Shown: positions 24,960 through 37,200 of the stretch, one piece after another
Position numbering within the stretch: the first letter of the stretch is position 1
Layout of the letters: each line of letters opens with the position of its first letter
From: Conidiobolus incongruus B7586
Taxonomy: Eukaryota; Entomophthoromycota; Entomophthoromycetes; Entomophthorales; Conidiobolaceae
Assembly: GCA_000697335.1 (NCBI GenBank)
Contig: JNEM01013660.1
Coordinates: forward strand, 1-41,471
DNA length: 41,471 bases
Reading direction: 5' to 3'
Translations under genes and position numbers: made by a program
The notes under the pieces: model-generated
The model's input: the letters and a program-made list of their open reading frames with translations, nothing else
Databases searched by the model: none
What the model was told of the DNA's origin: nothing

Positions 24960-26378
24960 TTCGCTCTTTTTTTGCTCCTCAACTTCAAAATAAAAACAAG
25001 AATACTAATGGTTTAAATTGGGAGATTAAAGATAATAATTCTTTGTTAGTTGGTATACATAAGGAGGTTCCAAAGTTTAATAAAATAGCAGCTTTTGATA
25101 TGGTATGAATTTTGTTGAAATAAAGTTGTATGAATACTGATTAATTAAAATAGGATGATACTTTGATTAAAGTTAAAGGAAAAAATGTGTATCCTAAAGA
25201 CGAATTCGATTGGGTGTGGTTATATCCTAATGTAGTTAAATTGCTTAATGAGTATCATTTGGAACAAGAGTAATATCATTGATGTTTTGGTATATATAAT
25301 ATTTGATTTGGATTTTCAATATTAGATATTCGATTGTTATAATCTCTAATCAAGGTGGATTAAATCCAGAGCATCCTAAAAGTGAAATTATAACTAAACA
25401 AATTAAACAGAAATTATCACTTATGGCAAAAGAAGTATATATTGTTTAATCATTTAATATAAACATATTCTAATTTATATTCATAGTTGAGAATCCCATT
25501 TATATTTTTAGCATCTACCAGAAAAGATATTTATCGTAAACCAAGAACTGGGATGTGGGACTATTTAACTGATTTAATTCCCAACATAGGTAGTTTCAAA
25601 TATGACTATTGATCAATTCATGACCTAAATGATGCTAGATCGAGATAGTTCATTTTATATTGGTGATGCATCAGGAAGACAGGCAAACTGGGCGCCAGGA
25701 ATGAAAGCAGATCATGCTGACACTGATAGGAAGTTTGCTTTGAATATAGGTATCAAATTTCAAGTCCCTGAAGAGTTTTTTCAAAACCACAATCCTATTC
25801 CTTATACACTCAGTGGGTTCTGTCCAATCACTTTCCAGCAAAAACAATTCCCTCAGCAATCCAGCATCAATGATCTATTACAACCTATCTTTGACAATCA
25901 GCCTAATTTAGTCATGTTGGTAGGCTTACCAGGATCTGGTAAATCTAGTATAGTTGAAAACTATTTCAGATCTCAAAAGTATATCTGTATTAATCAAGAT
26001 ATTCTAAAGACAAAGGCTAAATGTGTGAAAACTTGTGAAATGAATTTAGAGCAAGGGAATAGTGTGGTTATTGATAATACCAATACTACTAAATCTAATC
26101 GAGCACCGTATTTACAGTTAGCTAAAAAGCACAAAATTCAAACTTATGCAATTATCGTGAACCCAGATCTCCAATTGTGTGAACATAATAACAATGTGAG
26201 GTCTCTTCTACCCAATACAAACCATTCACATGTTCCCCAATTTGTCATTAAGATGCAGCATGGTAAATACGAAGCACCTAATGAAAGTGAAGGATTTCAT
26301 CAAATTATCCAAGTTCCATTTATACCCCAATTTCAAAGTAAACTTCATGAACAACTATGGAACTCATATACCTATTAA
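24960..26378 (+). CDS. Polynucleotide kinase 3'-phosphatase (PNKP), 5' exon not resolved
   Basis: Exons 24960..25102, 25154..25269, 25326..25434, 25487..25589 and 25639..26378, about 403 codons, entered at phase 1 from an unidentified first exon. PNKP repairs DNA strand-break ends by removing 3'-phosphate and phosphorylating 5'-hydroxyl. The first half is a HAD phosphatase: AAFDMDDTLIK (DxDxT nucleophile motif), IIISNQGG, RKPRTGMWD and YIGDASGR. The second half is a P-loop kinase: Walker A GLPGSGKS, then INQDIL and VIDNTNTTKSNRAPYLQLAK. There is no N-terminal FHA domain, as in fission yeast Pnk1. The visible start (..RSFFAPQLQNKNKN..) is a short disordered tail before the domain. The GAT/ATG exon joint at 25102/25154 cuts exactly through the catalytic motif. 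An upstream stop in frame and the acceptor at 24958-24959 show that the first exon is missing from my model. This is not evidence of a pseudogene: all motifs are intact. Confidence 0.88.
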
Positions 26379-27571
26379 TATTCTTATGAAATAAATTATT
26401 TAAATGAAATCATCAATTTAAAATTCAAATGAGAAAAAAATGAAATAATATAATATTTATCGAAACAATATTTAATCAATTTATCAGAGTATATCAATTA
26501 GATCTTTCTTTACAAATAAATGTTCTAACATTTAAGATTTGAACTTAGGATCAAATAAATTTTCAGGATATCTTGATTGAGAAATATCAACTATATAGTT
26601 TATATCTGAGAATTATCAAAAATGATAATAAAGTGGTAGATGTATCATAAAATTAATAACACCATGTTTATTACTAATTTAATCTCTTATTAATTTTTGA
26701 ACAAATATAATAAATAATCAAATTATATTAATTAATCAGATTTAATTTTATCTTGAAAATTTTATTTATGAAATTAATGAAAATTAGTTAGATTAAGATA
26801 GATCAAGATATTGATTAAGTAGTTAATTATCATATCTAAATTTATTAAAGGGAAATATACTTTAAAGTATTTATCACTAGTACTGTAATGTGGATAATAT
26901 TGATAATTATCTCGTACCTGTATCTATCAGATAAATAGTAAACATGAAGGAGTCTATCTAAAGCAACCTTTTATCAGTATTGTCATTACACAAGGTTAAA
27001 GACTATCTAAACAATTGATATAGTGTGAATAATTTTTGTATACATCAATATGATATCAATCAATCGATTAAGGAAATTATTTTTATCAAACATGATCTAT
27101 CTGATAAATTTAAACTTAAATCATAGTTAAACAAGAATATATTCACCAAACCTGGTTATTATGTCAATTTAATTAATTTGACATAAATAAAACTTTTGAT
27201 ATGACTGATTTTTTGAATACAATATATAATGCCAAATATTTGAAATGCTAAATATGTGTCAAAAAATATTGGAAAGCATATTTTCAAAATAATTATTATA
27301 TTAATGATTGTAGGTGACTTGTATTTTATTTATACTACATTATATTTTAATGAGTAAGATATTATCGTACTTGATGATTCTATTATATTCTGAATGTCAT
27401 AATATTTTGCTAATGAGATGATAATGGAAATATGAGTATATTTGAATTATATTAAGTTTTATAATAAGAAACCTAATAAATGAAAGATAAAGTGAATTTA
27501 GATTTATTAGAAAAAACTTCCTTAGTGTAATGATAAAAATGATATTAGCAAATTGATTTTACAAGCGAAAA
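26379..27571. other. AT-rich convergent intergenic region
   Basis: 1.2 kb between two genes that converge (PNKP on + and aldolase on -), so it should contain two 3' untranslated regions. It is AT-rich with no ORF or repeat that I can support. Confidence 0.5.
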
Positions 27572-28705
27572 TTAGTAAGAGTAGTTCTTGACATATAAAG
27601 ATTCGCTAGCGGCACCATTGTTAGCACCACCTTGGTAAATACCTTGGCAAGCTTCAGAGTTAGCCTTAGCACGGACTAAAAGAGCCTTTTGAGCTTCAGC
27701 AACGTTTTCCTTCTTACCACCCCAGACCTTGAGGACGGTAGCTTGGAGGGCACGGCCGTAAGAGAAAGTGAGAGCCCAAGGCTTTTCACCGGGAACCTTG
27801 TTCATAGCATTCAAGTGAAGAGTGGCTTCTTCTTCAGATTGACCACCAGACAAGAAAGTAATACCGGGAACAGCGGCGGGAACGGCACGACGAAGGACGG
27901 TAACGGTAGCGAGACCAATTTCTTCAGGAGTATACTTCTTAGGGCAGTCAACACCAGGGCAGACCATGTTGGGCTTGAGTAAAGTACCTTCAAGGTAGAC
28001 ACGGTGAAGGTTCAATTTCTTATAAACTTCGACCAAGACTCTAGTGGTAACATCGACGGCACGTTCTAAATCGTGATCACCGTCCATCAAAATTTCAGGT
28101 TCAACAATGGGAACCAAACCGTTGGCTTGGCAGACGGCAGCATAACGAGCTAAAACATTGGCATTTTCTTCAATGGCAAGTTGACTGGGTTCGTTAGCTC
28201 CAATCTTCAAGACACTGCGCCACTTGGCGAAACGAGCACCTTGTTCGTAGTATTTAGCACAACGTTCAGCGAGACCATCTAAACCAAGGGTAGTGGTTTC
28301 ACCATTGGTTCCAGGGAGAGTGTATACACCCTTGTCAACCTTGATACCAACAATAATACCTTGTTCAGCGAGGACATCAGCGAAGCGCTTACCATCATCA
28401 GTAGATTGATTCAAAGTTTCTTCGAATAAGATGACACCACCAAGGTATTGGTTGAGTTCTGATTAAACAAATTAATTTGACTGTTAAAATAGGTAGAAAA
28501 ATAGAAACTTACCTTTACCAGCAGTGAATAAAAGTTGACGGTAGGCTTGACGGTTGGGTTCAACGTTTTCAACGGAGATAGCAGAGAAACGCTTACCGAT
28601 GGTACCAGTAGATTCATCAGCAGCCAAGATACCCTTACCCTTAGCAACAATGGCTCTGGCAGTTTGAGCTAATTCTTGACGACGATCAGCGGGGGCAGCA
28701 GACAT
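27572..28705 (-). CDS. Class I fructose-1,6-bisphosphate aldolase
   Basis: Exons complement(27572..28458, 28513..28705), with one 54-nt phase-1 intron; 359 codons plus stop, close to the animal/plant length of about 363. The enzyme cleaves fructose-1,6-bisphosphate to DHAP and glyceraldehyde-3-phosphate in glycolysis. It is the Schiff-base class I type: ILAADEST (active-site Asp), [38 protein letters not shown], the Schiff-base lysine in [44 protein letters not shown] and a terminal Tyr (KNYSY). Every catalytic residue I know of in the rabbit enzyme seems present. The class II (zinc) motifs normal in most fungi are absent. Codon use is distinctly biased and GC-richer than neighbouring genes, as expected for a highly expressed glycolytic gene. 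Long ORFs on the opposite strand here are shadows of that bias. Confidence 0.95.
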
Positions 28706-28800
28706 TGTGTTAAATTTTTAATTAGTTAACAAAGAAAGTTATTGAATGCTCATGCTTCGTTTTACATTTAAATACTTAATTACTCACGTGATCAACTGAT
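28706..28800 (-). promoter_or_regulatory. Aldolase promoter with CACGTG box
   Basis: The palindrome CACGTG is at 28785-28790 within ACTCACGTGATCA, 80 bp before the aldolase ATG on the minus strand. It is a binding core for bHLH factors such as Cbf1/Pho4/Tye7-type proteins; some of these drive glycolytic genes in yeasts. An AT-rich TTTAAATG element at about 28764-28771 could act as a TATA-like site. Function is inferred. Confidence 0.4.
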
Positions 28801-31800
28801 GAGGACTTGATTTTTTAATCAAAAGTTGAGGATTATCTATCATTCATTTTCTACAAATTGTCAATTATATGAAGATAGAACATGTATTATTACATCTATT
28901 TTAGCTGAAATATGATACAATTATATCTATTAATCAGTAAAAAATATTCACCTGTATCACTTGTAATTCATTTAATTGATCTTTTAAAATTTTATCTGTA
29001 TTGTAGATAAAACATTATATAGTATCCTTCTAAAATTGTATTTTGGCCTAGAATATCTTTAATACATCATACTATGTCGAATTTTAGACTATATGGATAG
29101 ATACGTTATTATACATAATAAATTCTTGCCAATGTTGTCTTCAATGTTGTGAGTGATGTCATCAGTAGAATATTTGAGAAGAATCAGTTAGCCAATCAAT
29201 TTCAAGTGAAAATTGTGTTGGAGAGAGGATGGATTGATTAGGACATTAATTAAAAAAGTAAAAAATATCTGAGTCGAATGATCCTTCCATTAAAGGTATA
29301 ATTCATTTGATAATTGTTCGCAAGAATATGTTTTTCTGATTGATTTTGATGTTAAATGAGTATTTTTTTTGGGTTTTTATCCTTATAATAACATGATTAC
29401 ACAGTGGTATATTCTTATTAATATAAAATTATGCTATAATTTTGAATTTTTGAACAATGGCATTTGGTGATATTTATTCAAACTAATCAATATATTTCAA
29501 TACAATAATAATTTATATTATAACCGAAAATATTCATAAAATCGATAATGTATATTTATAAACAATTAATTATTTTATGATGTCTATAATAATTCGAATT
29601 AATTATGAAAAATTAATTTCCCAATAAGCTTCCGTAAAGTACCGAATTACTCAAAAATTGCATCAGTAGTAATTATTTATAGAAACAACTTCAATTGTAG
29701 ATGTGTAAAATAAATATTCAAAGTCATTTAACGCCACTTAAAAGTCACTCATATCACAATGTTGTACGTTGATGCCAAAGAATGCTTTTAAAATCATACT
29801 AATAAATATCACTAGATATACACTTTACTATATGCCTTTATCTTAATATTATTATAATTTCAATTCCAATTTTTAAATATAATCATAAATATGGCACTTA
29901 ATATTAAAAAGTTGAAAAATCATTCTTAATTTTATATTGAATGTAATGGTTGTTAGATATGACTTTATTATATTAAATATTCTAAAGTAACAGCAATAAC
30001 ACTAATATGTTTTATTGGTAAAAAGAAAGATTTTCTTAACAACTCTGAAATCAAAAAAAATAAAAAAAATATAATTAAATAGAATAGTTAAGATATTACG
30101 ATGTAGTACTACATTGAATTTACCTTACAAATAATGCATTTATTTTGATATAGAATTTTGGAAAATACAATGATTTCTGGTGATTAATATGAACTAGACT
30201 CATAAAATAAACTTATATCTCTGATTACTATTAGAAAATTAACTTTAATATTAAAATTTTTAGTTTCGGATTACATTTGCAAACAGGTAAAAATATAGTC
30301 GAATTTGAAAACATAATAGTACAATATAATGTCAAATATAGCTATATGTTAATATATACTTAATGTTTGAATAACAGTTTTATTAAATCTTATTTAATAT
30401 TCATTTTAAAATATGGTATTGTGATGGGATGAGGTGCTTATAATTGATATTATAAGTGCCATATTTCAACTAAAACTCTGAGTATATTTGCTTTTTCTTT
30501 TAATAACTTGAAATTAATTAATCGTCATGAATTTCTCAGATAAAACTTTATTTGAACACAAATATATAATATAGTAAACTACTATTATTTTTGTTTCAGT
30601 TTAGTTGCAAAATTTAATAATGAAATTTTTATCATATCAATTAAAAAGATAATTCTCATAATTAAAGTTTTTAAAATTGTTAGCTTTATGAATATAAAAT
30701 ATAATTATTTTAACAGCGTTGAATCAATATAAAACAAATAAATAACTATCTTAATTCTATAATTCATATTTATTTTTCAATGTTTTTGTTTTAATAGTGC
30801 TTGAAAATAGTTGAATGAATCATATAGAGGCTGAGAATATATATTATTACACGACACCCTGATCGATATATATACTAATAGCATACCCAGTTTTCTATTA
30901 TTAAAGAAATGTATCTAATTTGAATCTAAAATCTAATATCAGTTAAATTTCTTGTTCTACGTTGAATAGACCTGCTTTCAATCAATCTATGCTGCCTTTC
31001 TTGCACATATTATTTTTGACAAATCCACAAAATTATATTTTATCATTATTTCATATATTATCTTAAAATTAAAAGTACTGACATTTTAAATATTATATAT
31101 GAGATAATTGTCAAAGCATATAATTTTGTTATAATAGATATATATTTATATTTTAATCTTTAGTATTATATGGCTTTAAAAATTAAAACAAATATAAATT
31201 TTTATTTAATTTTGACATGATAATATGTTTATTTCAAATAAAATTGATAATGATATTTGATTTTCATTTCAACATTACCTAATGTAATTTCATATTCAGT
31301 ACGTTGGTTTGATCATACTATTTCATTATAAAAATGCTTTTGATGATATTATTAATTATATCATAATTAATAGAACTAATCTATCTAATATAATTATTCT
31401 TTTTATTCAAATGATAATATTTGCGTTTTAACAAGCCATTTAAATTTAATAAAAATATAAACTAAATTCTGATTCTAGAATTAATATAAGGGATATACAT
31501 AAAAATATTTTACATTCAAACATAATTGCTAATTCCAAATCAAATTAATGAAATTTACAAATGCATTTTTTAAATAATTTTTTGATGTAATGGAAAAAAT
31601 ATAATTTAAAATCAATTTATTTATATTAGATGGAAGATTTGTTTTTTATAGTTTTAAATTATATTTACGTATGGAAATCTGATATATGTATTTTGATTTA
31701 TAAATACAATGCCAATATCATTGGAATTTACAACATAGTGTAATTTAATCAATATGGCACTCACAAATCTTGAAAAATAGTATAAATGTTATGAAAATAT

Positions 31801-32363
31801 AAGAAATAGTATAATATATTTATGACAATATTTATAATTAAATATATAAGATTTGGAATAATGAATTAAACAGATTGTTTTTCAGAAAAACGTATATTAT
31901 ATAAATAGTCTAGATTATTAAGAGCTCAAAATATATCAAATATTTACATATTGATTTTCAAATGAATTATAGATACTCTCCATTTAAAAATAAATAATAG
32001 AATAATTGAATTATATTGTAAAGGTGGATAAATATGACATGGAATTTTTATATTAATCAGATTTTGTAACATTAATTTTTAAAAATATATAGAATAATCA
32101 CCTGATTAAATTTGTATATGATTTATACAAAGACTATAGACTATTATAATTCTTAAATTAGATGATGTGTCTAAATATTGACTTTTATTTTAGCTGGACG
32201 AACTGACGAATGATATGATGACAAGCAGTACCATTTTAGGAAATTTCAGTATTATGGGATAAGTAATTTTTAAAAAAAATATATATATACAAGCTAAAGA
32301 AAAAACTATTCATTACTCCAATTAAAATAAAAACAAAGTTTAATATATAAAATATAAATAAAA
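28801..32363. other. 3.6-kb AT-rich gene desert
   Basis: The largest gene-free stretch. No ORF above about 60 codons and no RNA gene or repeat family was visible. The part at 29040-29260 is less AT-rich (TTGCCAATGTTGTCTTCAATG at about 29129; CCAAT in GTTAGCCAATCAAT at about 29188-29201) and may be distal aldolase promoter or an unknown transcript. The last 100 bp precede SEC66 and are A/T-rich with TATATATATAC near 32280-32290. Confidence 0.5.
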
Positions 32364-33026
32364 ATGCTTGGTGTTGTGTTATTTTACTTTCTTGGATGGA
32401 CTGTAGTATTTGGTACTTTTGTTCGTTTTTATCATAAGAATAAGGCTACAGGTATGTTTATTAGTAAAATTTTTAGTTTTAATAATTATTAATTGAATTT
32501 AGCTGCCTCAAAAGTCAAGCCTTGGTTCGATAATTGGAAAAGTCGTGATATTTACATTGCTTTATTACAATCCGAAAGCCCTGATGAATACTTACTCAAA
32601 GCTGCTTTACTTAGAAGAGCAATGACTGTTGTCACCAGAGTGCTTCAAATGCGTGAACAAAGACCACCTTTAAGTAAGCTTTTGAAACAAGGTTCTATTG
32701 GTGAGGATGTTTGGAATTCTTTCCAAAGAGCTGAAGAAGAATTAGAACAAGAAGTTATGGAAGTTATTCAAGAAGCTGAAACTTTTAATCAAGGATGGGG
32801 CAAATCCATTTATCAAACCGCTTCCGAGATGATTGCTCATGAAAAATTACGTACTACCCAAATTGACTTTGAACGTTTAAGAGCTGCTGAGCGTGAAGTA
32901 AATATCCAAAGGGCAATCTGGAAAAAGGAATTAGATCAAGCTCAACTTGAAATGAAAGAAAAAATTTCAGCTGCTACTGCTCAAGAATTGATTGAAGAAG
33001 AGAACCAAGCTCGTAAGCGTAAATGA
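32364..33026 (+). CDS. SEC66: ER translocon Sec62/63 complex subunit Sec66 (Sec71)
   Basis: Exons 32364..32451 and 32503..33026 (phase-1 intron, 51 nt), 203 codons plus stop. Sec66 is a fungal membrane subunit of the Sec62-Sec63-Sec66-Sec72 complex, which drives post-translational import into the endoplasmic reticulum. The N-terminal exon encodes one membrane helix (MLGVVLFYFLGWTVVFGTFV) followed by basic residues. The cytosolic part has the family pattern: SPDEYLLKAALLRRAM, RPPLSKLLKQGSIGEDVW, then FQRAEEELEQEVMEVIQEAE, FNQGWGKSIYQTASEM and a long charged helix to a Lys/Arg-rich end. The typical partner Sec72 is not in the window. ATG 32364 is the only start that places the membrane helix in frame. 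The gene is one of the strongest indications of fungal origin. Confidence 0.88.
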
Positions 33027-34202
33027 ATAATTTAAATTAGCAAATGAATGTGATGTTTTAATATAATTCAATCATGAAGCACATGTTTTTATAAACAAAT
33101 ATCTAATCAACTTAGCATCTAAATTTTATGTTATAATTATCAAACTTATCAGTTAGTTAAATATAATAGCTAATGCTTATTGCAATCAATAAATTCATTT
33201 TCATATGATTTTTCAGAGTATTGATCTAAAAATTTCAGTCATTAACTATTCCAATAGACTAATTTACTTAGTCTTGATATTCTACACGTTTAATCAATTA
33301 AATCAAACTTTTTATTTCTAGATATAATGATATTGTGAAATATTACAGATAGCTTACAAAAATATTAAATATACCTCAAAAACTATTTAGCTTTATTATA
33401 TATTATATTAATTTATCAATTGATCATCAACTTTATAAGTACAAATACATTATTCATTTACTCCTTTTTCCTATTTAATTTTTAATATATCAAAGCGTAT
33501 AACAAGCCATTTAAACTAATATAATTATGAATAATTAATTATTTTAATCAACTTATAAATACATAGTATACATAACTTTCGAATAATTATACTCTAATTT
33601 CAATGATCATGATTTATTTTTGAAGATAAAGTAGAAAAATTAATTTGAATTATTTTGTGAATTATCTAATAATATTGAAAAAGCATTGATAAATAAATTA
33701 CTTAGTTATTATATTGGTATGTCAAATATTTTATAATCTCTGTATTATAATTTTAACATATTATTCCTCATAACCCATTACCTAACATCAATATTAAGAC
33801 AATTTAATTATAATTTAATTAGCTTAAAATTATTTTTAATATTAATAGATATGACTTGTACCAATAATATAAAACACAAATAAAAATGATTATATTTGAA
33901 AATTCTTATTGGTTGATATCAAATGTTCTAATAATATTACACATATTTGCTAAAAATAGTTATTAATTGCTCTTTATTGCTTGTGAATTGATAATAATTT
34001 TATTGAATGATAAAATTTGAAATTTATAAATAAATTTATCCCATATTTTTTTAGTAATAAATTGATTTGAAAAATGTGTTATTAATCAAAATAAAACAAG
34101 CCAAATTTATTAATTAATGCGTGCATAATATCAAATTTTGATTATTCAATTATATTATCATCATTTTTTCATTTTTAAATAACATAACTAACTTTCATAA
34201 TT
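33027..34202. other. AT-rich spacer
   Basis: 1.2 kb between SEC66 and the MDM1-like gene. No ORF, repeat or RNA gene seen. It should contain the SEC66 3' end and the MDM1-like promoter. Confidence 0.5.
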
Positions 34203-37200
34203 ATGAAAGATCTCTCTTTGCTTTTACCTTCACAGTATCATCGTCTTTCTTCTTCGCAAAAAACAATACTTGTGACTGTGACAGCTATTATTCTCTCTTC
34301 TAGATTAAGCCTCTATTTCATTGTGCTTCTGATAGGTTTGCTGTTTGGTTATTTTTTAAGTATTAGTTCAGAGCCAGAGGTTTATGAAAATAGTAGCTTA
34401 GCTAAAAAATTTAAAGAACTTCAAAAAAGCTTAATTTTTTCTAATATAGAGGTATATCCACTATATAATAATAACTCGAGTGACTAATTGTGTTGCTATA
34501 GAGTGAGTTTAGTTACCACGAATTGGATATATCTCCCAAGTTAAATCTAGAAATACAGATTTTGAGGGATAAAATAGTAGAAAACTACATTAATTACTGG
34601 TATGATACATTAAATTTTTCAAATTCTCCAGATTTTGAAAATTGCATTAAATCGAATCTGAACCATGTTGTATCTAATTTTCGAAACCATATCGAATCAT
34701 ATCATTCTAATTTAGTTGTTTTAATGGTCTTTGCTATATGTAATACATTCATTATTCATGTTAGAGAATATCGCATTTTGGAGGCTTCAAATTTAACCTT
34801 TGAGGAATTTATTTCAAAATTCCCCAATTCGTGTTTTACAGAAATGTCTAGTTCAAAATTGCAAGCCCGACTAATGAAAGATCTATCTCTGTTTATTATG
34901 CAAAAATTATTACCTGAAAAGGAGATGAATAGCAAAGCGCTTCAACTACTGCTCAAAGAAATTTTAGCTGGTTCTGTTCTAGATCCTATAATTGATATGA
35001 TCAGCGAGCCAGATTTCATTAATCAATTAATTATATCTTCATTTGCACCTAAAAACATTCAAGATACAGAAATCAATCCAAAGAATGATCTCTCAGCCAA
35101 CAAATTTAGAGTAACTGTCATTGAAGCGAGACAGGTTTTTAGTTCAACAGCTGAAGGTAATTATTTTGCAACGGGTATTAGTAGCTTAGTCTGAACCAGA
35201 TACTAGGTTTATATTGTAGCATACAACATAGCGGTCAAAGATTTCGAACAAAAGTTCTTCCACCAGAATCCAACCCCGTTTGGTACCAATCTTTTGAATT
35301 GTAATCATATATTATTCCTATTACCTTAATATTTTGATTAAATATCTTAATTTCAGGAAATGGGATGCAAATCCTCGCATTAAGGGCGGACTCACTGTAA
35401 CCTTGTATGAAAAGAACAGCTTTTCAAAGAGTAAGAGCAATATTCCAGCCATTTGGATATTTTACTAACTGTGGTTAGATAACATTGTGGGCTATGTGTT
35501 CATTAGTAGAGATCACTTGAAATCAGAGAAGCTGATCCGTGATTGGTTTTTCCTTGATCCTGCAGTGGATCGGCTCAATAAGGCTCCTACATGTCCTGAG
35601 ATACTTCTTGAGATATCATTGAACCTATCTTCTGAAGACGACAACAAGAACATAAGCATTGTTAATTATGATTCCACTAATTTTAAAAGTGAAACCATCT
35701 CTCTCAGTCTCTCCGATGTTCTATATCAAGGTCATGCACTGGCTGAATTTATGCAGTTTCTAGATGAAATCGGTGCACCGCCATTTTTAAGATTTTGGAT
35801 GAATGCGCATAGCTTTTTTTCTCATAGCCAGAACGATGACAGCAGTATCAAAGAAGATGCACTAGTTTTATACAATTTACACTTTGGAAGCAGCCCAAAG
35901 TTTCCTGTTCCGATTAGTCAAGATATTCTGGATAGGATTAACTCAGACATTTATATATCCCCGACACCAACAATCTTTGAAGAAGCGAAAAAATCAGTTG
36001 AAGATATTCTTAAAGTTCCTTTCTTCAGAGAATTCAAGCTTAGTCCATATTTTGAAAACTTTAGTAGGGATTTTTGTCAAGACTCTTTGCAAGATGGCTC
36101 CGAAGATAGTCAGCCTTCAGAGACTCAAAATAGTAATAACCAACCAGAGATACCGGATTCAAATAATGAACAGTCAAACATGTGTTCTGGGGCACTTAAT
36201 ATCGAATCCGAGTCCAAATCTACACCAAATCATGGTCTAAAAATCTCACAGGATTTTGGAAGATCGGACAGCGAAACAGCCAGCAGAGTAGAATCATTGG
36301 CAGATATCACATATGATCAAGATAGGGAAATCATTCTTGCTACTCAGCTTGCATCGTTGAATGAGCAATTAGCTGTAGTGGAAGATAAATTAGATCAAAA
36401 GAATACCAATAAGGCAGAACACAAAAAGTTGAAGCAATCAGCAACAAGTTTGAAGAGTCAGATACGAAATGTCGAACAAATGGTGCACGATGCTAGTGTC
36501 GAACATTCTCAAAATCTTTCCAATGGCGCATATATTAATCTCAAGGGTATTCGAGTCAGAATCAGCCCGGTCGTTCAGTCCAATTCGCAATCGGTTACCT
36601 CCAAAGCATCCACATTCATCCAGAATCTGGCTATTCCATCCGAAAGCTCCAAGCTTTTCATTTTGGAGATCGAATCCCAGAATGATGACTCAGGATGGAT
36701 GGTCACTCGGTCCTTCGCCGACTTCATAAACCTGCACAACGCCCTCTGCAGTGAATTTCCCAAAGTTCAGAAAATGCAGTTTCCCAATCGTCAGTGGTCT
36801 TTGCTGGGCATTAACCAGAGCAGCAAACTGCACCAAGAGCTCGAAGCCTACATCACCCGTCTGATCATTGACCACCTCTTGTGCCAGACCACTGCACTTC
36901 AGAACTTTTTCAAGCCCGATCATATGACTATTCCTAAGTCATTTTTGCCTAGCCTCGGCTTTGACAAACTCAAGACCTCTATAAGGCCCACGCGGAGCTA
37001 TTCTGAATCGGCCATTTCGCGTGAGGCACATCATCGCTCGCCTTCTATCTCGGCCTCGATCGTGGATGCCAGCTCTCCATCCAGTTCTAAAGCGCCATCG
37101 ATTCTCATCGACGAGTTAGATCCTGGCCATTCTCCCATACTTTCAGAATCATCCACATTAGCAACGCCACAGCCTTCATCCAATGACCGATCTCTTGGCC

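Noticed and set aside
27689-27982. 97-codon plus-strand ORF within the aldolase exon
   Set aside because: A shadow of strong codon bias on the opposite strand; the aldolase frame is certain.
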